DNA from: Eulemur rufifrons
Taxonomy: Eukaryota > Chordata > Mammalia > Primates > Lemuridae
Reading direction: 5' to 3'
DNA length: 64,000 nt
NCBI RefSeq assembly: GCF_041146395.1
Contig: NC_090989.1
Coordinates: 52,726,501-52,790,500 of the forward strand
Shown here piece after piece: positions 46,736-59,454 of the stretch. Each line of letters starts with the position of its first letter. Position 1 is the stretch's first letter. The position numbers and the translations under genes were made by a program. The notes under the pieces were generated by a model. The model searched no databases, was not told the DNA's origin, and was given only the letters and a program-made list of their open reading frames with translations.

Positions 46736-48539
46736 CTGATAGAAATAAAAAACATAAGAATACAAATTTAATAAATGAAATAAATTAAGGCAATGTAATG
46801 TTTAATTTTAAGAGAAAATGTACCGGGCTAAAACTAAAGGTACCAGAGACTCTAAGAGTTCCAGCTTTGATGGTCTATTCAAAACTACAGAATATTCTTA
46901 GATTATATTGGCACTGAGTTTTAAAAAAATGAAGCAAATAACCCACCTACATCAAATAACTAGCGCACACCTTCTCTCATTTGTGTATGTCATCTTTCCC
47001 CCAAATCAGCCACTGTTACACTTCTTGGTGGAAAAACACTGTCACCTACTCACCCCCACCGTGGGCTCTCCATCCTCCCTACTCTATCCAGCCAGAAGGT
47101 GGACAAAATGTGCAGTGACTGATCCCCCTCTAAGCCATCACCCTTGGCTCACTGTTCTTCCTTGTAAGCTAGTCCCCGCCTCCATCTTTCCAGTTTTTAA
47201 AGCCCCAAATAGCTAACAAACTATTCAGATGCCCCTGAGTTTAAAGAGTTCCTCTATGTGTTCCTTCTTAGCTTTCTGAGTTACCCTTTGCACTCTTTCT
47301 AAATAGATTAGTTAATGAAGATGAAGTAATATAGGGCATGAAGAAAGTGACAAAAGGGAAAATGATGACTCTAGTTGGGTAGGAAGAAGAGACAACTTCC
47401 TTATAAAAACCAAGTGAAGAGGCCCCAGGGCAGCTGAAGCCAGTCATAAATACAGAATTAGAGTTGTACAAATACAAAAGTGTCCACCAGCAACATGCCA
47501 TGAATCATTTGGCAGGAGAGTGATCCTACTGAACAGAGCAGTCAACGCCACTGAAACGGACTGGATGATGGCTCGGGGTTTCCTTACAAGCAGACTGAGG
47601 CAGCCCCAGGCCTCATGTGTGTTCCTTGCTACTTATTCACTACCACTCCCCACTCTTACTCCACTGAACTCCCAAAGCTAGCAAGAAAATGGGGAGTCCC
47701 GACCTAAGGACAGCCAATCCGTGGGCTAGTCAGAAGCCGGCATGGCTCTCTCAGACAGGAAAACCTGCACTGACTGGCCTGATGAGCTTCTCTCTCCCAC
47801 TGGAATCTGAAGAGGAGAAAAAGAAAGCAGACTAGAGACTTGGTGATGGGAAGGGGAGGTGAAAAAGAAACAGAGAAAGGAGGCAAGAAGGAGCTCAAAG
47901 CTTGAAGCTATAGTAAGAAAAGCTACCTACAACCAGGGCCATGAAGGAGAGGGTGAGCTAGCTGGCTAACAGATAAATAATCAAAGGTAGAGGGACTCTG
48001 TAACTACCACTGACAGATGGCACCAGCTCTCTCCTGTTGCTGAGAGAACACCATGATGACTCAGTCCTTAGGGAGGTGCTGGATCCTTCCAATTCCTAGA
48101 CCACATGCTGTTCTACTCTCTGGGAGGGCTGGTGATGTATCTGAACTCATAAGATTTCTGTCGCTGTTAGTGCCATGTGTGGCTTTAATCGAACTCCCTT
48201 ACTGTGCAGACACTTCAGGGGCATGGTTTGGTCCTTCCATCCAAACAAGAAGGCAACCTCTTTTGAAAACAGTATGGAGCAAAATGGATTGGGTTGTACC
48301 ACATTTAGCCATCTCCCAAATAAACCAAGCTGAATTATAGACCTTTGTTAGGGACCACCACCATTAAGATAGTCACATATATATACAACTTACTTCAACT
48401 ACACCATGCCTCACATCTATGTCTTATAAAGGAAAAGAGAAATGAACAGGTATTAAATTTCTGATGATAATATGAAAGGTCAGATATAAGATCCTATAGT
48501 TACCTTTTTAGCTCATAAATTTATTAATCAGAATTAAAG
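46736..48539 (-). other. CD47: CD47 intron 7, exon-8 proximal part
   Basis: Unique-looking sequence. Open frames up to about 100 codons (46908-47216 plus, 48053-48340 plus) have no recognisable domain. No repeat is assigned here. Confidence 0.6.
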
Positions 48540-48699
48540 TTGTCAGGTGTGGTGGCGCACACCTGTAGTTCCAGTTACTCTAGAGGCTGAGGCAGGAGAA
48601 TTGCTTGAGCCCAGGGATTTAAGGCCATCCTGGGCAATGCTGTGAGATCTCATCTCAGAAAACAAAAAAGAGAAAGAAATAAAGAAAGAAAGAAAAATA
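48540..48699 (+). mobile_element. Alu monomer (FLAM/FRAM type)
   Basis: One Alu arm in plus orientation: 'gtgtggtggcgcacacctgtag', 'actctagaggctgaggcaggag', 'ttgcttgagcccagggattt', then a GAAA-rich tail at 48661-48698. GAATTAA occurs at both edges (48531-48537 and 48700-48706) and is a likely short target duplication. It is antisense to CD47. Confidence 0.8.
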
Positions 48700-48709
48700 G
48701 AATTAATAT

Positions 48710-49229
48710 TAAGAACTGCCAAGTAACTCCTTTTCTTCCCTAATAATGTGTAAAGAATTGTGTAAAGAATAGTTTCTAAGTTCCAATTTTCGGATCCAAG
48801 AGATGTCATATTTGGCTAGCCCATTCTAAAAAAAAAGGATCAATGAAGCATAGTGATTCAAAGGGACACCAGTCAGAGATGATCCCTCTAATATAAAACA
48901 GAACAGTAGAGAAGTTAATTTCACCTGAGTTAATTCTCTCCAATATGGATAGAACCCACGTGAGAAAAGGATGATTATGATTGCTTTGCTGCTACTACAG
49001 GCCTTTGGCACTAATAGCCATATGTATATATTTTTTTTAACTACAAGCCTTAAGCATTCCATATGAGCTTACTTGCAATGATTCTTGATTTGTTCTTCTC
49101 TCCCTGAAAACCTATCCTAATCACATGCTATATATGTATTTCCAGGTTTTAAATTTTTCAGAAACACTTTTTCTAGTGATCCCAGATTTACCTCTCCTCA
49201 ACAATGAGCAAGAAAACCTCTCTGAATTT
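48710..49229 (-). other. CD47: CD47 intron 7 spacer before L1
   Basis: AT-rich unique-looking intron sequence between an Alu monomer and the long L1. Nothing else is seen. Confidence 0.6.
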
Positions 49230-49909
49230 TTTCAAGATGGCTGACTAGACACATTCATGCTCACTTCACCCACTGAGAAGAACCAAAATAGTATATAGAC
49301 AGTCACATTTTGAATACATTATCCAAGAGAGAACATGGAATTTCAACAGAAAAGTGAGAAGAAACATCAAAAACTAGAAAGCAGAAGGAAAAGAGGCAGC
49401 CTGCTCGAAGCCGGCTCCCCGATATGGGGAGAGGATAAGTAAGAGCCTCTCTGTGGTCCACTTTCCCACTGGGGAATGATGAAATCCAGACCATGAGACA
49501 GCACCTTGACTCTACCAAGCCCTGAATTTAACTTATAGAGCTGCTGGGAGACTGTAAGAAGGAGCTGCTCTAGGGAGGGAGCTTGCCTTGGTCACATGGC
49601 TCTTTTTGAAAACTAAGTGTCTACAGCAAGATGCCATTTTCAATTCTAGCCTATAACAAAATGTGCAGCATCCTAGGACCCAGCAGTGCTGGTCCTAGAC
49701 ATTAGGGAAACTCAGGCTGTTGCTTACAGAACTGGGACATGAACAGGGGGTGGCTCCCACAGCTAAGACTGAGAAAAGAGTGTGGCGTGGGCAGTGGCTA
49801 CTGGCACTGGGAAGCAGGCGTCACCAGGACTGAGATCAGGACTTGAGCAGGATGCAAGTTGCTGCAGAGGCTTGGTCCCATGCTGGACAGGGGCTCCTAT
49901 AGCCTGGGG

Positions 49910-50760
49910 CTGAGATGTATGCTAGGTGCAGACAGCCAGGTCTGATGGGACAGCTAGGTTGGCTGCAACAGCTGGGACTCGGGAATAAGGCACACTGGGA
50001 CTGGGGTGTGAGAGAGATGTGTGCCCCCTACCTGCCAGCCAAGACTGTGGCCACTGGGGCCAGCCTCATCCTCCTATGGCAAGGCCTCAGAACAGCAGCT
50101 GCCATCCTCACCAAAGCATTCTGCCAGGAGCCTGAGGATTGCCAGTCATGGCTGGCGCATGCACTTGGGGACCTGAGTTCAAGCCTGCTTGGTTAAGTAT
50201 CACCTGGCTTTGGTACCCCCCACCCCAAGACAGAGTGCATGGCCCAGGGTCCTGGGGATTGTACAACCCAATCTACCACCTAGGGCACCTGAGCACTCTT
50301 CCCGGGGAACTGAAGTTGGTTCTAACCACCTTATCACTACCACCTCAGCTGGATCCTACCAGCAGGCACCATCTACTGGCCTGGAGGCAAGCCTGCACAG
50401 CCCATCGCAACCACTGCCAACACAAGTGTACAGGGCCTGGGACCCAGAAAAGCACCTGACCACAACTACCACCATCGCCCTTACCATACCAGCCACCCAG
50501 GGGCTCAAGAGCTCACTCACCTGCCCAGTCTACCACTACCACAATTGGCATCTGACAAAGCTATTTATAGACCTAAGAATTGGCCTGCCTAGAACCACCA
50601 ACACAGGTACCAGCATATGCTGTCCTGGGGCACAAGGACAGACACGCTTGGCCCACCATTGTTATCACTGAAGCCTGAAGATGTGCCCATTGACATTTTA
50701 GTCCCCAGTACAGCTTCACCACCACCTCCACTATAACCACACCCTAATACACGAAGGAAA
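49910..50760 (+). other. L1 leader (5' UTR) with C/A-rich part
   Basis: This part of the L1 lies between its start and the ORF1 remains. Around 50300-50760 it is rich in CACC and ACC motifs. A 160-codon open frame at 50189-50671 results from low stop density in this C-rich leader; its Pro/Thr/His-rich translation has no recognisable domain. Leaders of this kind differ between L1 lineages, so it may be useful for subfamily assignment. Confidence 0.55.
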
Positions 50761-52539
50761 ACACAGATACCACTAGTGCTGTTTATAACTAACTAAAGAA
50801 ATCAAACAGAGACTTCAGTACTGCATGTACCTAGAAGCAAAACCAAAGGGTCATACCCAACCAACATCACAGATATATCTTCAGGCAAAATTCTATCACC
50901 AATGCAAGTGAACTCAAATATAGGAAGAAGTGACCATTATACCAGATGTGATAATATCAACTTTAAGAGACAGGAAACATTAAAAAGCAAGGAAATATGA
51001 CATTCCCCAGAAACATAATTCTCTAGCAATAGATCTTACCCAAAAAGAAATTCTCAAAATCCCAGATACAGAATTCAAAATACTGATTTTTAAGAAGCTT
51101 AATGAGATATAAGAGAAATCTGAAAACTGATACAAAGAACTCAGATAAACAATTCCAGATATGAATGAAAAATTTACCAGAGAGACAGATACATAAAAAA
51201 ACAAAACAAAACAACAACAACAAAAAAAATAAAAATAAAAAGAGGAATCCTAGAACTGAAGAATTCATACAGAGGAAATACAAAATACAGTTGAAACCTT
51301 CAAAAATAGGCTAGACCAAGCAGAAGCAAGAATCTCAGAACTTGAAAACAGGTCTTTTGAAATAATCCAGTCAGACAAAAATAAAGAAAAAAAAAATAAA
51401 ATCTTCAAAATGTTTGGGACAACATGAAGAGACTCAATATTTCAATTACTGGTATCCCCAAGGACAAAGGGAGATCAAAAGTTTAGAAAATCCATTTTAT
51501 GAAATAGATTAAAACTTCCCAAGCCTGGGAAGAGACTTAGACATCCAGCTACAGGAGGCTAAGTGATCCCCAAACAAATATAACGCAAAAAGGTCTTCAC
51601 CATAGCACGTTATAATTAGACTGTCTAAAAAAGTGAAAGAGCAAATTTTAAAACACAAGAGACACGCATCTAGTCACCATCAGACTAACAGCAGACTTCT
51701 CAGCAGAAACTTTATAGTCTAGAAGAGAATGGGATAATATAATCAAAGTGCCGAAAGAAAAAAAAAAAAAGTCAGCCAAGAATATTATATCCATCAAGAT
51801 GATTATCTTTCATAAACGAAAGAGAAATAAATTCTTTCCCAGACAAACACTGAGGGAATTCATCACCACTAGATCAGCCCTATAAGAAATGCTCATGACA
51901 GTCTTAAACTTGGAAGGAAAAAGATGACATTTACCACCATGAAAACACATGAAAGAATAAAACTTACTGGTAAAGCAATCACACAAAGGAGGAAGAGAAA
52001 GGAATCAAATAACACCACAACAGAAATCTATCAAATCACAATGACAAATAGCAATAGAAAAAGAAACAAAAAAATTATAAAACAACCAAAAAACAATTTA
52101 ACCATATGACAGGAATAAAACTTCACATATCGATAATTACCTTGAATGTAAATGAATTAAATGCTCCATTTAAAATGTATAGATTGGCTGAATGGATATA
52201 AACATGATCCATCTACATGCTGCTTATAAGAAACTCACCTTACCTGTAAAGTCACATATAGACTGAAAGTGAAGGGGTGGAAAAAAGATATTCCATGCAA
52301 ATTGAAACCAGCAGTAGCTATACTTATGTCAGACAAAACAAACTTTCAGTCAAAAACAGTAAAAAATAAAAAAAGAGGATATAATAATTTTAAATATACA
52401 TGGACCCAAGCACCCAAATTCATCAAACAAATATGACTAGACCTAAAGAGAGAGACTACAATACTATAATAGTGGGGGACTTCAACATACTACTCACAGT
52501 ATTAGATTATCTAGACAGAAAAATCAAGAAATATTGGAG

Positions 52540-52917
<378 letters not shown>

Positions 52918-53628
52918 GACCAAATGGACCTAGCAGACATTTAGAGAACATTCTAACCAACAACTGCAGAATATACATTCTTGTCATCAGTACATGGAAC
53001 ATTTTCCAAGATGAGACCATATCTTAGGGCACAGGATGACTTTCAGCAAATTTTTAAAAATCAAAATCATATTAAGTATTTTCTCAGACCACAGTGGAAT
53101 AAAACTAGAAATCAATACAAAGAAGAACTTCAGAAACTACACAAATGCATATAAATTAAATGACATGCTCCTGAATAACCATTATTGAGTCAATGAAGAA
53201 ATTAGGATAGAAATAAAAAAAATTCTGAAACAAATGAAAATGGAAATACACCATACCAAAACTGTCAGATACAGTAAAAGCAGTGCTAAATAGGAAGCTT
53301 ATAATTATAAATGCTTACATCAAAAAAGTAGAAAGATTAACAATCTAACAACAAACCTCAAGGAACTAGGAAAGAACAAACCAAACCCCAAATTAGCATA
53401 ACAAAATAAATAAAAAAGGTCAGAGCAGAACTAAATGAAACAGAAACTAATAAAACAATACAAAGGATCAATGAAATGAAAACTCTGTTCTTTGAAAGAT
53501 AAACAAAATTTATGAACCATTAGCTATACTAACCAAGAAGAGAGAAGACCAAATAAACAAAATCAGAAATGAAAAAAGAGACATTACAACTGATACTACA
53601 GTAATACAAAAGATCATCAGAGACTTTT

Positions 53629-53892
53629 ATGAATTATGATACACTCAGAAAAATAGAAAACCTAGAGGAAACAGATAAATTTCTAGAAACATATAACCTC
53701 CCAAGATTCAACCAGGAAGAAATAGACCTAAACAGACCAATAACAAGTAATGAGATCAAATCAGTAGTAACAGATCTCCCAACAAAGAAAAGCCTAGGAC
53801 CAGATGGATTCACAACCAAATTCTACCAAACATACAGAGAAGAACTAACACCAATCCTCCTGAAACTGTTCCAAAAAATCAATTCTCCTTAG
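53629..53892 (+). pseudogene. L1 ORF2 reverse-transcriptase remnant, first part
   Basis: An 87-codon open stretch corresponding to the start of the L1 reverse-transcriptase domain. Features seen: a [13 protein letters not shown] segment, then [10 protein letters not shown], then the conserved [13 protein letters not shown] block. It is ended by a stop just after FQKINSP and continues in another frame. Dead copy; described as a fragment only. Confidence 0.85.
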
Positions 53893-53982
53893 CTTATTTT
53901 ATGAGGCCAGCACCACCCTGATATCAAAACCAGACAAGGACATAACAAAAAAAGAAAATTACAAACTAATATTCCTGATGAA

Positions 53983-54072
53983 CATAGATACAAAAGTCCT
54001 CAACAAAATATACTAACAAACTGAATCCATAGATACAAAAGTTCTCAACAAAATATACTAACAAACTGAATC
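53983..54072 (+). repeat. 45-bp tandem duplication inside L1 ORF2 remnant
   Basis: The 45 bases at 53983-54027 are repeated at 54028-54072 with one substitution (GTCCTC versus GTTCTC). The extra copy does not belong to the normal L1 ORF2 layout, so it arose after insertion or in a recent L1 ancestor. Confidence 0.9.
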
Positions 54073-54164
54073 CAACAGAACATCAAAAAGATAGTACAAC
54101 ATAAAATCAAGTGGGTTTTATACCAAGGATGGAATGATCGTTCAACATATGCAAATCAATAAAT

Positions 54165-54434
54165 TTGATACATCACATACACAGAATCAAGAACAAAAAC
54201 CATATGATCATCTTAAAAGATGTAGATAAAACATTTGATAAAATTCAGCATACCCTCATAAAAGTCCTCAACAAATTAGACATAAAAGGAACATACCTCA
54301 AGATAATAAAGGCCATACATGACATACCCAAAGCTTACATATTGAATGGGGAAAAGCTGAAAGCATTTCCTTTGAGTACTGGAACAAGACAAGGATGCCT
54401 GCTTTCACCACTCCTATTCAACAAAGTACCGTAA
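54165..54434 (+). pseudogene. L1 ORF2 reverse-transcriptase remnant, middle
   Basis: A 90-codon stretch holding the conserved L1 reverse-transcriptase block around [14 protein letters not shown]. Broken by a stop at its end. Dead copy. Confidence 0.88.
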
Positions 54435-54449
54435 GTCCTAGCCAGAGCA

Positions 54450-54638
54450 ATGAGGCAAGACAAAGAAATAACAGGCATCCAAATTGGAGAAGAGGAAGTC
54501 AAATTTTCCCTGTTTGTTGATGATATGACCCTATATCAAGAAAAACCTAAAGACTCCATCAAAAAACTCTTAATGTTTCAGGATACAAAATCAATGTACA
54601 AAAATCAGTGGTATTTCCATATATCAATAACAATCTAG
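54450..54638 (+). pseudogene. L1 ORF2 remnant with active-site region (FVDD)
   Basis: A 62-codon stretch with the catalytic-aspartate motif region written as FVDDM where L1 normally has FADDM. Upstream wording [15 protein letters not shown] matches the family. Frameshifted relative to the preceding remnant. Confidence 0.88.
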
Positions 54639-54714
54639 CTGAGAAAGAAATCAAGAAGGCAATCCCATTTACAATAGCAAAAAAAAAAACCTCAAATAAA
54701 AAAAAAAAACCAAA

Positions 54715-54715
<1 letters not shown>

Positions 54716-54748
<33 letters not shown>
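54716..54748 (+). repeat. (CA)n microsatellite inside L1
   Basis: About 16 CA units, just after an A-rich expansion in the L1 ORF2 remnant. Likely length-polymorphic. Confidence 0.9.
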
Positions 54749-54753
<5 letters not shown>

Positions 54754-56450
54754 CACCTCGGAATAAGTTTAACTAAGTAGGTTAAAGATTTCTACAAGGA
54801 AAACTATAAAACACTGATGACAGAAATTGAAGATGACACAAACAAATGGGAAAACATCACATGCTTATGGATCAGATTATTATCATTAAAATGATCATAC
54901 TGTCCAAAGAAATCTACAGATTCAATGCAATCTCTATCAAAATACCAACATCATTTTCACAGAATTAGAAAAAAACCATCCTAAATTTATATGGAACCAA
55001 AAAAGAGCCCAAACAGCCAAAGCAATCCTAAGCAAAAAGAACAAAGCTGGAGGCATCACATTACCTGACTTGAAATTATATTACAAGGCATAGATTAATG
55101 GAATAGAATAGAGAACTCAGAAATAAAGCCCCATATTTACAGTCAGTGGATCTTTGACAAAGCCAACAAGAACATACATTGAGGAAAGGATACCCTTTTC
55201 TATAAAAAGTGCTGGGAAAATTGGATAGCCATATGCAGAAGAATGAAACTGGACCTCTATCTCTCACCATATACAAAAATCAACTCAAGATGGATTAAAG
55301 ACTTAAATACAAGACCTAAAACTATGAAAATACTAGATTAAAACCCAGGGAAAACTTTTTTGCACATTGGTCTAGGCAAAGAATTTGTAACTATGATCTC
55401 AAAAGCACAGGTAACAAAAATAGACAAATAGGACTTAATTAAACTAAAAAGCTTCTGCACAGCAAAAGAAATACTCAACAGAGTGAAAAGACAACCTGTT
55501 GAATGGGAGAAAATATTTGCAAACTATTCATCTGACAGGGGACTAATATTCAGAATACACAAGGAACTCAAACAACTCAACAACAACAACAAAAAACCCC
55601 CCCAAAATCCCACTAAAAAGTGAGCAAAGGAAATGAATACATTTTTCAAAAGAAAACATACAAACAGCCTATAGGTACATGAAAAAATGCTCGACATCAC
55701 TAATCATCAGAGAAATACAAATCAAAACCACAAAGAGATATCCCAGTCAGAATGGCTGTTATTAAAATGACAGAAATCAGTAGATGTTGGTAAGGATGTG
55801 GGGCAAAGGGAACTCTTATACGTTGGTAGGAATGTATATTAGTACAGCCTCTATGGAAAACAGCATGGAGATTTCTCAAAGAATTAAAAATAGAACTACT
55901 ATTCGATCCAGCAATCCCACTACTAGGTATCTACCCAAAGGAAAAAAAAAATCAATATATCCAAAAGATAACCTGTGCTTGTAAGTTTATTGCAGCAGTA
56001 GTCACAATAGCAAAGATATGGAATCAACCTATGTGTCCATCAACAGATGAATGGATAAAGAAAATGTGGTATATATACACAATGGAATATTACTCAGCCA
56101 TAAAAGAGAATTAAATTATATCTTTTGCAGCAACACAGATGGGACTGGAGGTCATTACCTTAAGTGAAATAAGCCAGAAACAGAAAGACAAATATCGCAT
56201 ATTCTCACTCATAAGTGGGTGCTACGAAATGTGTTCACAGGGACACAGAGAGTGGAGTGATAATGGACACCCAAAAGAGTGAGAGAATGAAAGGGGGAAG
56301 ATGATGAGAAATTGGTTAATAGGTACAGTGTACATTCTTTGGGTGAAGGATACCCTAAAAGCCCTGACCTGATCACTAAGCTATCTATGCAAGTAACAAA
56401 ATATCACACGTACCCTATACATTTGTATAAATAAAAAGGAAAAAAAAAAG

Positions 56451-57539
56451 AATTGGGAATAGTTAATTATGTCCACCAATAAAATATTATATAGATAATA
56501 AAAATTATAGGGTTTATACAATTTTATAAAAAGAAAATATCTCTGAATATATATATACACACATATATAAATTCTATATCTATATTTCATATCTGCATTA
56601 TTCTAAAATATGAGATGTTGTGATAAATATGGTTCTGACTGCTACTAGGTTGATTTTGTAGCAAAACACTATTATCTGCCCTTATAATGAATTAACTGGT
56701 AATAGCTTTAAAACATGAAAAAGCATTGACTCTTATAAATAATGGATATAAATGTCCTATACAAACTAGCCCAACTTTACTGAGTTTAGTTTCTTATAAT
56801 CTTTTATATGCTCTAACATTAAGTTATTGTTCCAAGCCCTTTATCTCATTTTATAAAACTAAAATCTTCCAGTAAAAAGGAAAAAAATCTAATACTGTCA
56901 AAAAACAAGGCCATAAAAAGTAAAAGTCAAAATGCTACTCTTTAAAACAACAACAATCAAGGCTACAAATTTAAACTTGGAAATGATGAAAATTATAAAA
57001 GTTAAAATTCTCATAGTAACATTAACTTACTCTTGAATAGAGAGCTTGGGTTTTTTTTTTTTTAAAACTATCTGAGAATTTTATTGCATTTAAGTCAAGA
57101 AACAATCATTAGGTTTTTCTAAAACAGAACATCTTCAATGAGTAAAAATTATTGTGGAAACATTTACAATTTTCACTTCCTGATACAAATGTTCAAATTT
57201 GCAACCTTAATGCTACGTATATTCAGATTTACACAGTCAGATTATATGAGCAAAACATTAATTTTCCTAGTCTACTACATTACCTAAAGAGCAACTTTCC
57301 TGTACCTTGTCTCTTCTTGCCTTTCAACTGAACGGTGGTGTGCCTCTGAACTCTGGCATCAGACAAGTTGATTTGAAAAGTTAATTTAGGATATTTTCAA
57401 AATGCTAATAAAATTGGACTAAATTTTTAATTTACATATAGTATACTTATATGCTAACCTATGATAAAGAAAAAATAATTTTAGGTATTTGTTGGGATTT
57501 CACTTTCATTTTAATTTTAATGTCAGAACAGTGACATTT
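56451..57539 (-). other. CD47: CD47 intron 7, exon-7 proximal part
   Basis: AT-rich intron DNA with (AT/CA) tracts around 56549-56572. No exon or clear mobile element is present. Confidence 0.6.
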
Positions 57540-57970
57540 GCAATGACAGTGGTTTCGCTGGCCTCTTGGGTATGGAAGCAATGGAGAAGGCGGGAGAGCG
57601 AGGTTAAGGGGATGGCAGCCAGACAATGCTGAGTACCACTTGAGGTATCATCCCCAGACCTGATGGCGATTATACCGAATATCATTCTTTGCTAGATATG
57701 GAAGGCATGGCGGGGGGGATGGGAGTAGAGGGAAATCCTGATAGTGAGGATGCCCACTTGTCAAAGACACCTAATACTAGTCCTCCAGAACTGTGTGAAT
57801 ACTGCAGGTCACATACTGTGCTTAGGCATTCATGAGGAGCAACAAAATCAGCAGTGTCATCTTCAAGGACAAAGACACATGATGATTAGAAGACTCAACA
57901 AAAGTAGAATATGCATCAACATTCAAGATGCTCACTATAGCTACCACATGAATGCCATTCTGCTTTAGAT
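57540..57970 (+). other. Unassigned GC-richer block, possible decayed retrocopy
   Basis: A locally GC-richer island in AT-rich intron DNA. From about 57643 to 57834 one plus-strand frame stays open and reads ...DGDYTEYHSLLDMEG..., then ...EDAHLSKTPNTSPPELCEYC.... The amino-acid mix looks protein-like (acidic/Ser/Pro run followed by CxxC). It then meets stops and continues in other frames. A processed pseudogene would look like this. I do not recognise the parent gene, see no poly(A) tail that I can tie to it, and cannot exclude chance. Confidence 0.3.
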
Positions 57971-58924
57971 GTCTTAATTATGTTGCATGGACTTACGTGA
58001 CATAAACTAAGAATTTCATTGAGAAACAATTAGCATTTATGAACACAAACTGAAGATAGGTAGATTTTGGTTAAGTATTTTAATTATTTATCTAATAAGC
58101 ATTAATTAAAGGGAGACAGAGAATATACAACAGAATCAAACTTAATTATCAGTCACTAAGAACTAAAATTCAGAAATAAAGGCAAAATTTCTTTGAAAGT
58201 ATTACAAAAGTCATATGGGAAATTATTTGACTATAACAATTTAAGTTTTGCATTAATTTTTAGAAACACATACAGTAAAGTTCACCTAAAGCAAAGCAGA
58301 AACACTATTTTTTCAATCCATTAATTTGTAACTTTGCTTTATTTCATAAATAAAAAGAATTTTTTTAAGTGGGAGACTAATATAAATCAGATTATAGGGA
58401 ACAAGTTCCAGGCACTATTAGTAGCATCTATCTCTCTACATGTCAAAAATAAGAATTTATGCAAAAACCTCTTACATGAAAATTGGCAGATTAAATACAA
58501 GGGTTAGAAACAATGAAGTGAAGTCCATGCTTACTAAGAACTTATTTTAAAAGTAGTAAAAGCCTAAATTGTAAAACTCAATGTTTTATTATATTGGTTT
58601 TACAGAGAAATGTTTTAAAGTCATGCACTGGAGGTCACTGCTCTTTAAATTAACAAAACTGACTGATTTTGAATTTCAATTCCTGTCTACTTAGGGGCAT
58701 CCATGTTTATAAACAGTGCAAAAAGAACAGCAAGTGACAAACAGGTCTCTGTAAGAGAGCTCTATCACAGAAACAACAATTAAACATACTTTTCTATTAC
58801 TTAAAATGGAGTTTCAAATATTGCCCCTTTCACTTATAATAAACAAATCTACACATTCTAACACATAAAGTCATTTTCTTTTAAATTAGTTAATAATCCA
58901 AACTTTTCATCAAGATTGACTTAC
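57971..58924 (-). other. CD47: CD47 intron 7, next to exon 7
   Basis: AT-rich intron sequence with no recognised repeat or gene. The donor of exon 7 (GTAAGTC) begins at 58924. Confidence 0.7.
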
Positions 58925-59017
58925 CCACAAATTTCATATAAACTAGTCCAAGTAATTGTAGTAGAGCAAAGATAATCAAACCTGCAATCAGAAGAGGGCC
59001 ATGCATTGGTATGCATG
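58925..59017 (-). CDS. CD47: CD47 exon 7 (fifth transmembrane helix)
   Basis: A 93-base exon on the minus strand, acceptor ...TTTTTACAG and donor ...GTGG|GTAAG. Phase 1 on both sides. It encodes the segment starting ACIPMHGPLLIAG and continuing LIIFALLQLLGLVYMKFV, the last membrane helix of CD47 and its exit into the cytoplasm. It is almost identical to human ACIPMHGPLLISG...LVYMKFV. The exon ends one base into the Ala codon shared with exon 8. Confidence 0.96.
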
Positions 59018-59454
59018 CTGTAAAAACAAATAAAATTTTGTATTAGAAATAGGTAAGAAATAACTAAACTTTTTAAAGAAATTCACAATAGTGGTAATAA
59101 AAAGTTTTAAGGAGAGTAATTATATTTCTAATGATCAAAAACCAAAAATTATCTACATATGTTTATTATTATTAATTCAGCCACTGAAATGACTCCAAAT
59201 TATTATAAGAAAAAAAGCCCACCTTTGCATAGCACACACCTTAGCATACCAAGACTAATGGGAAACAGTGTGTAAAATCTAATGGTCCAACCAATTGGAG
59301 CCTGATGATTTCAAAAGTTCTTCAACGAATATGGGCATAGCAGTTTGGCTGCTTGAATAATCAGCACACAAGCCATATATATATATAGAGAGAGGCATTA
59401 TGCTCATAGCAATGTGGAAAGTGCTATTCTTACTGCAGGAAAACTTAGTTTAAA
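59018..59454 (-). other. CD47: CD47 intron 6, first part
   Basis: AT-rich, with a short (AT)/(AG) tract at 59373-59393. No gene content. Confidence 0.6.

Noticed and set aside
50189..50671. 160-codon plus-strand open frame, the longest in the window
   Set aside because: It lies within the C-rich leader of the L1, is rich in Pro/Thr/His and overlaps other open frames. No domain and no gene context.
51924..52109. 61-codon Lys/Thr/Asn-rich frame near the L1 ORF1 end
   Set aside because: Low-complexity A-rich L1 sequence between ORF1 and ORF2 remains.
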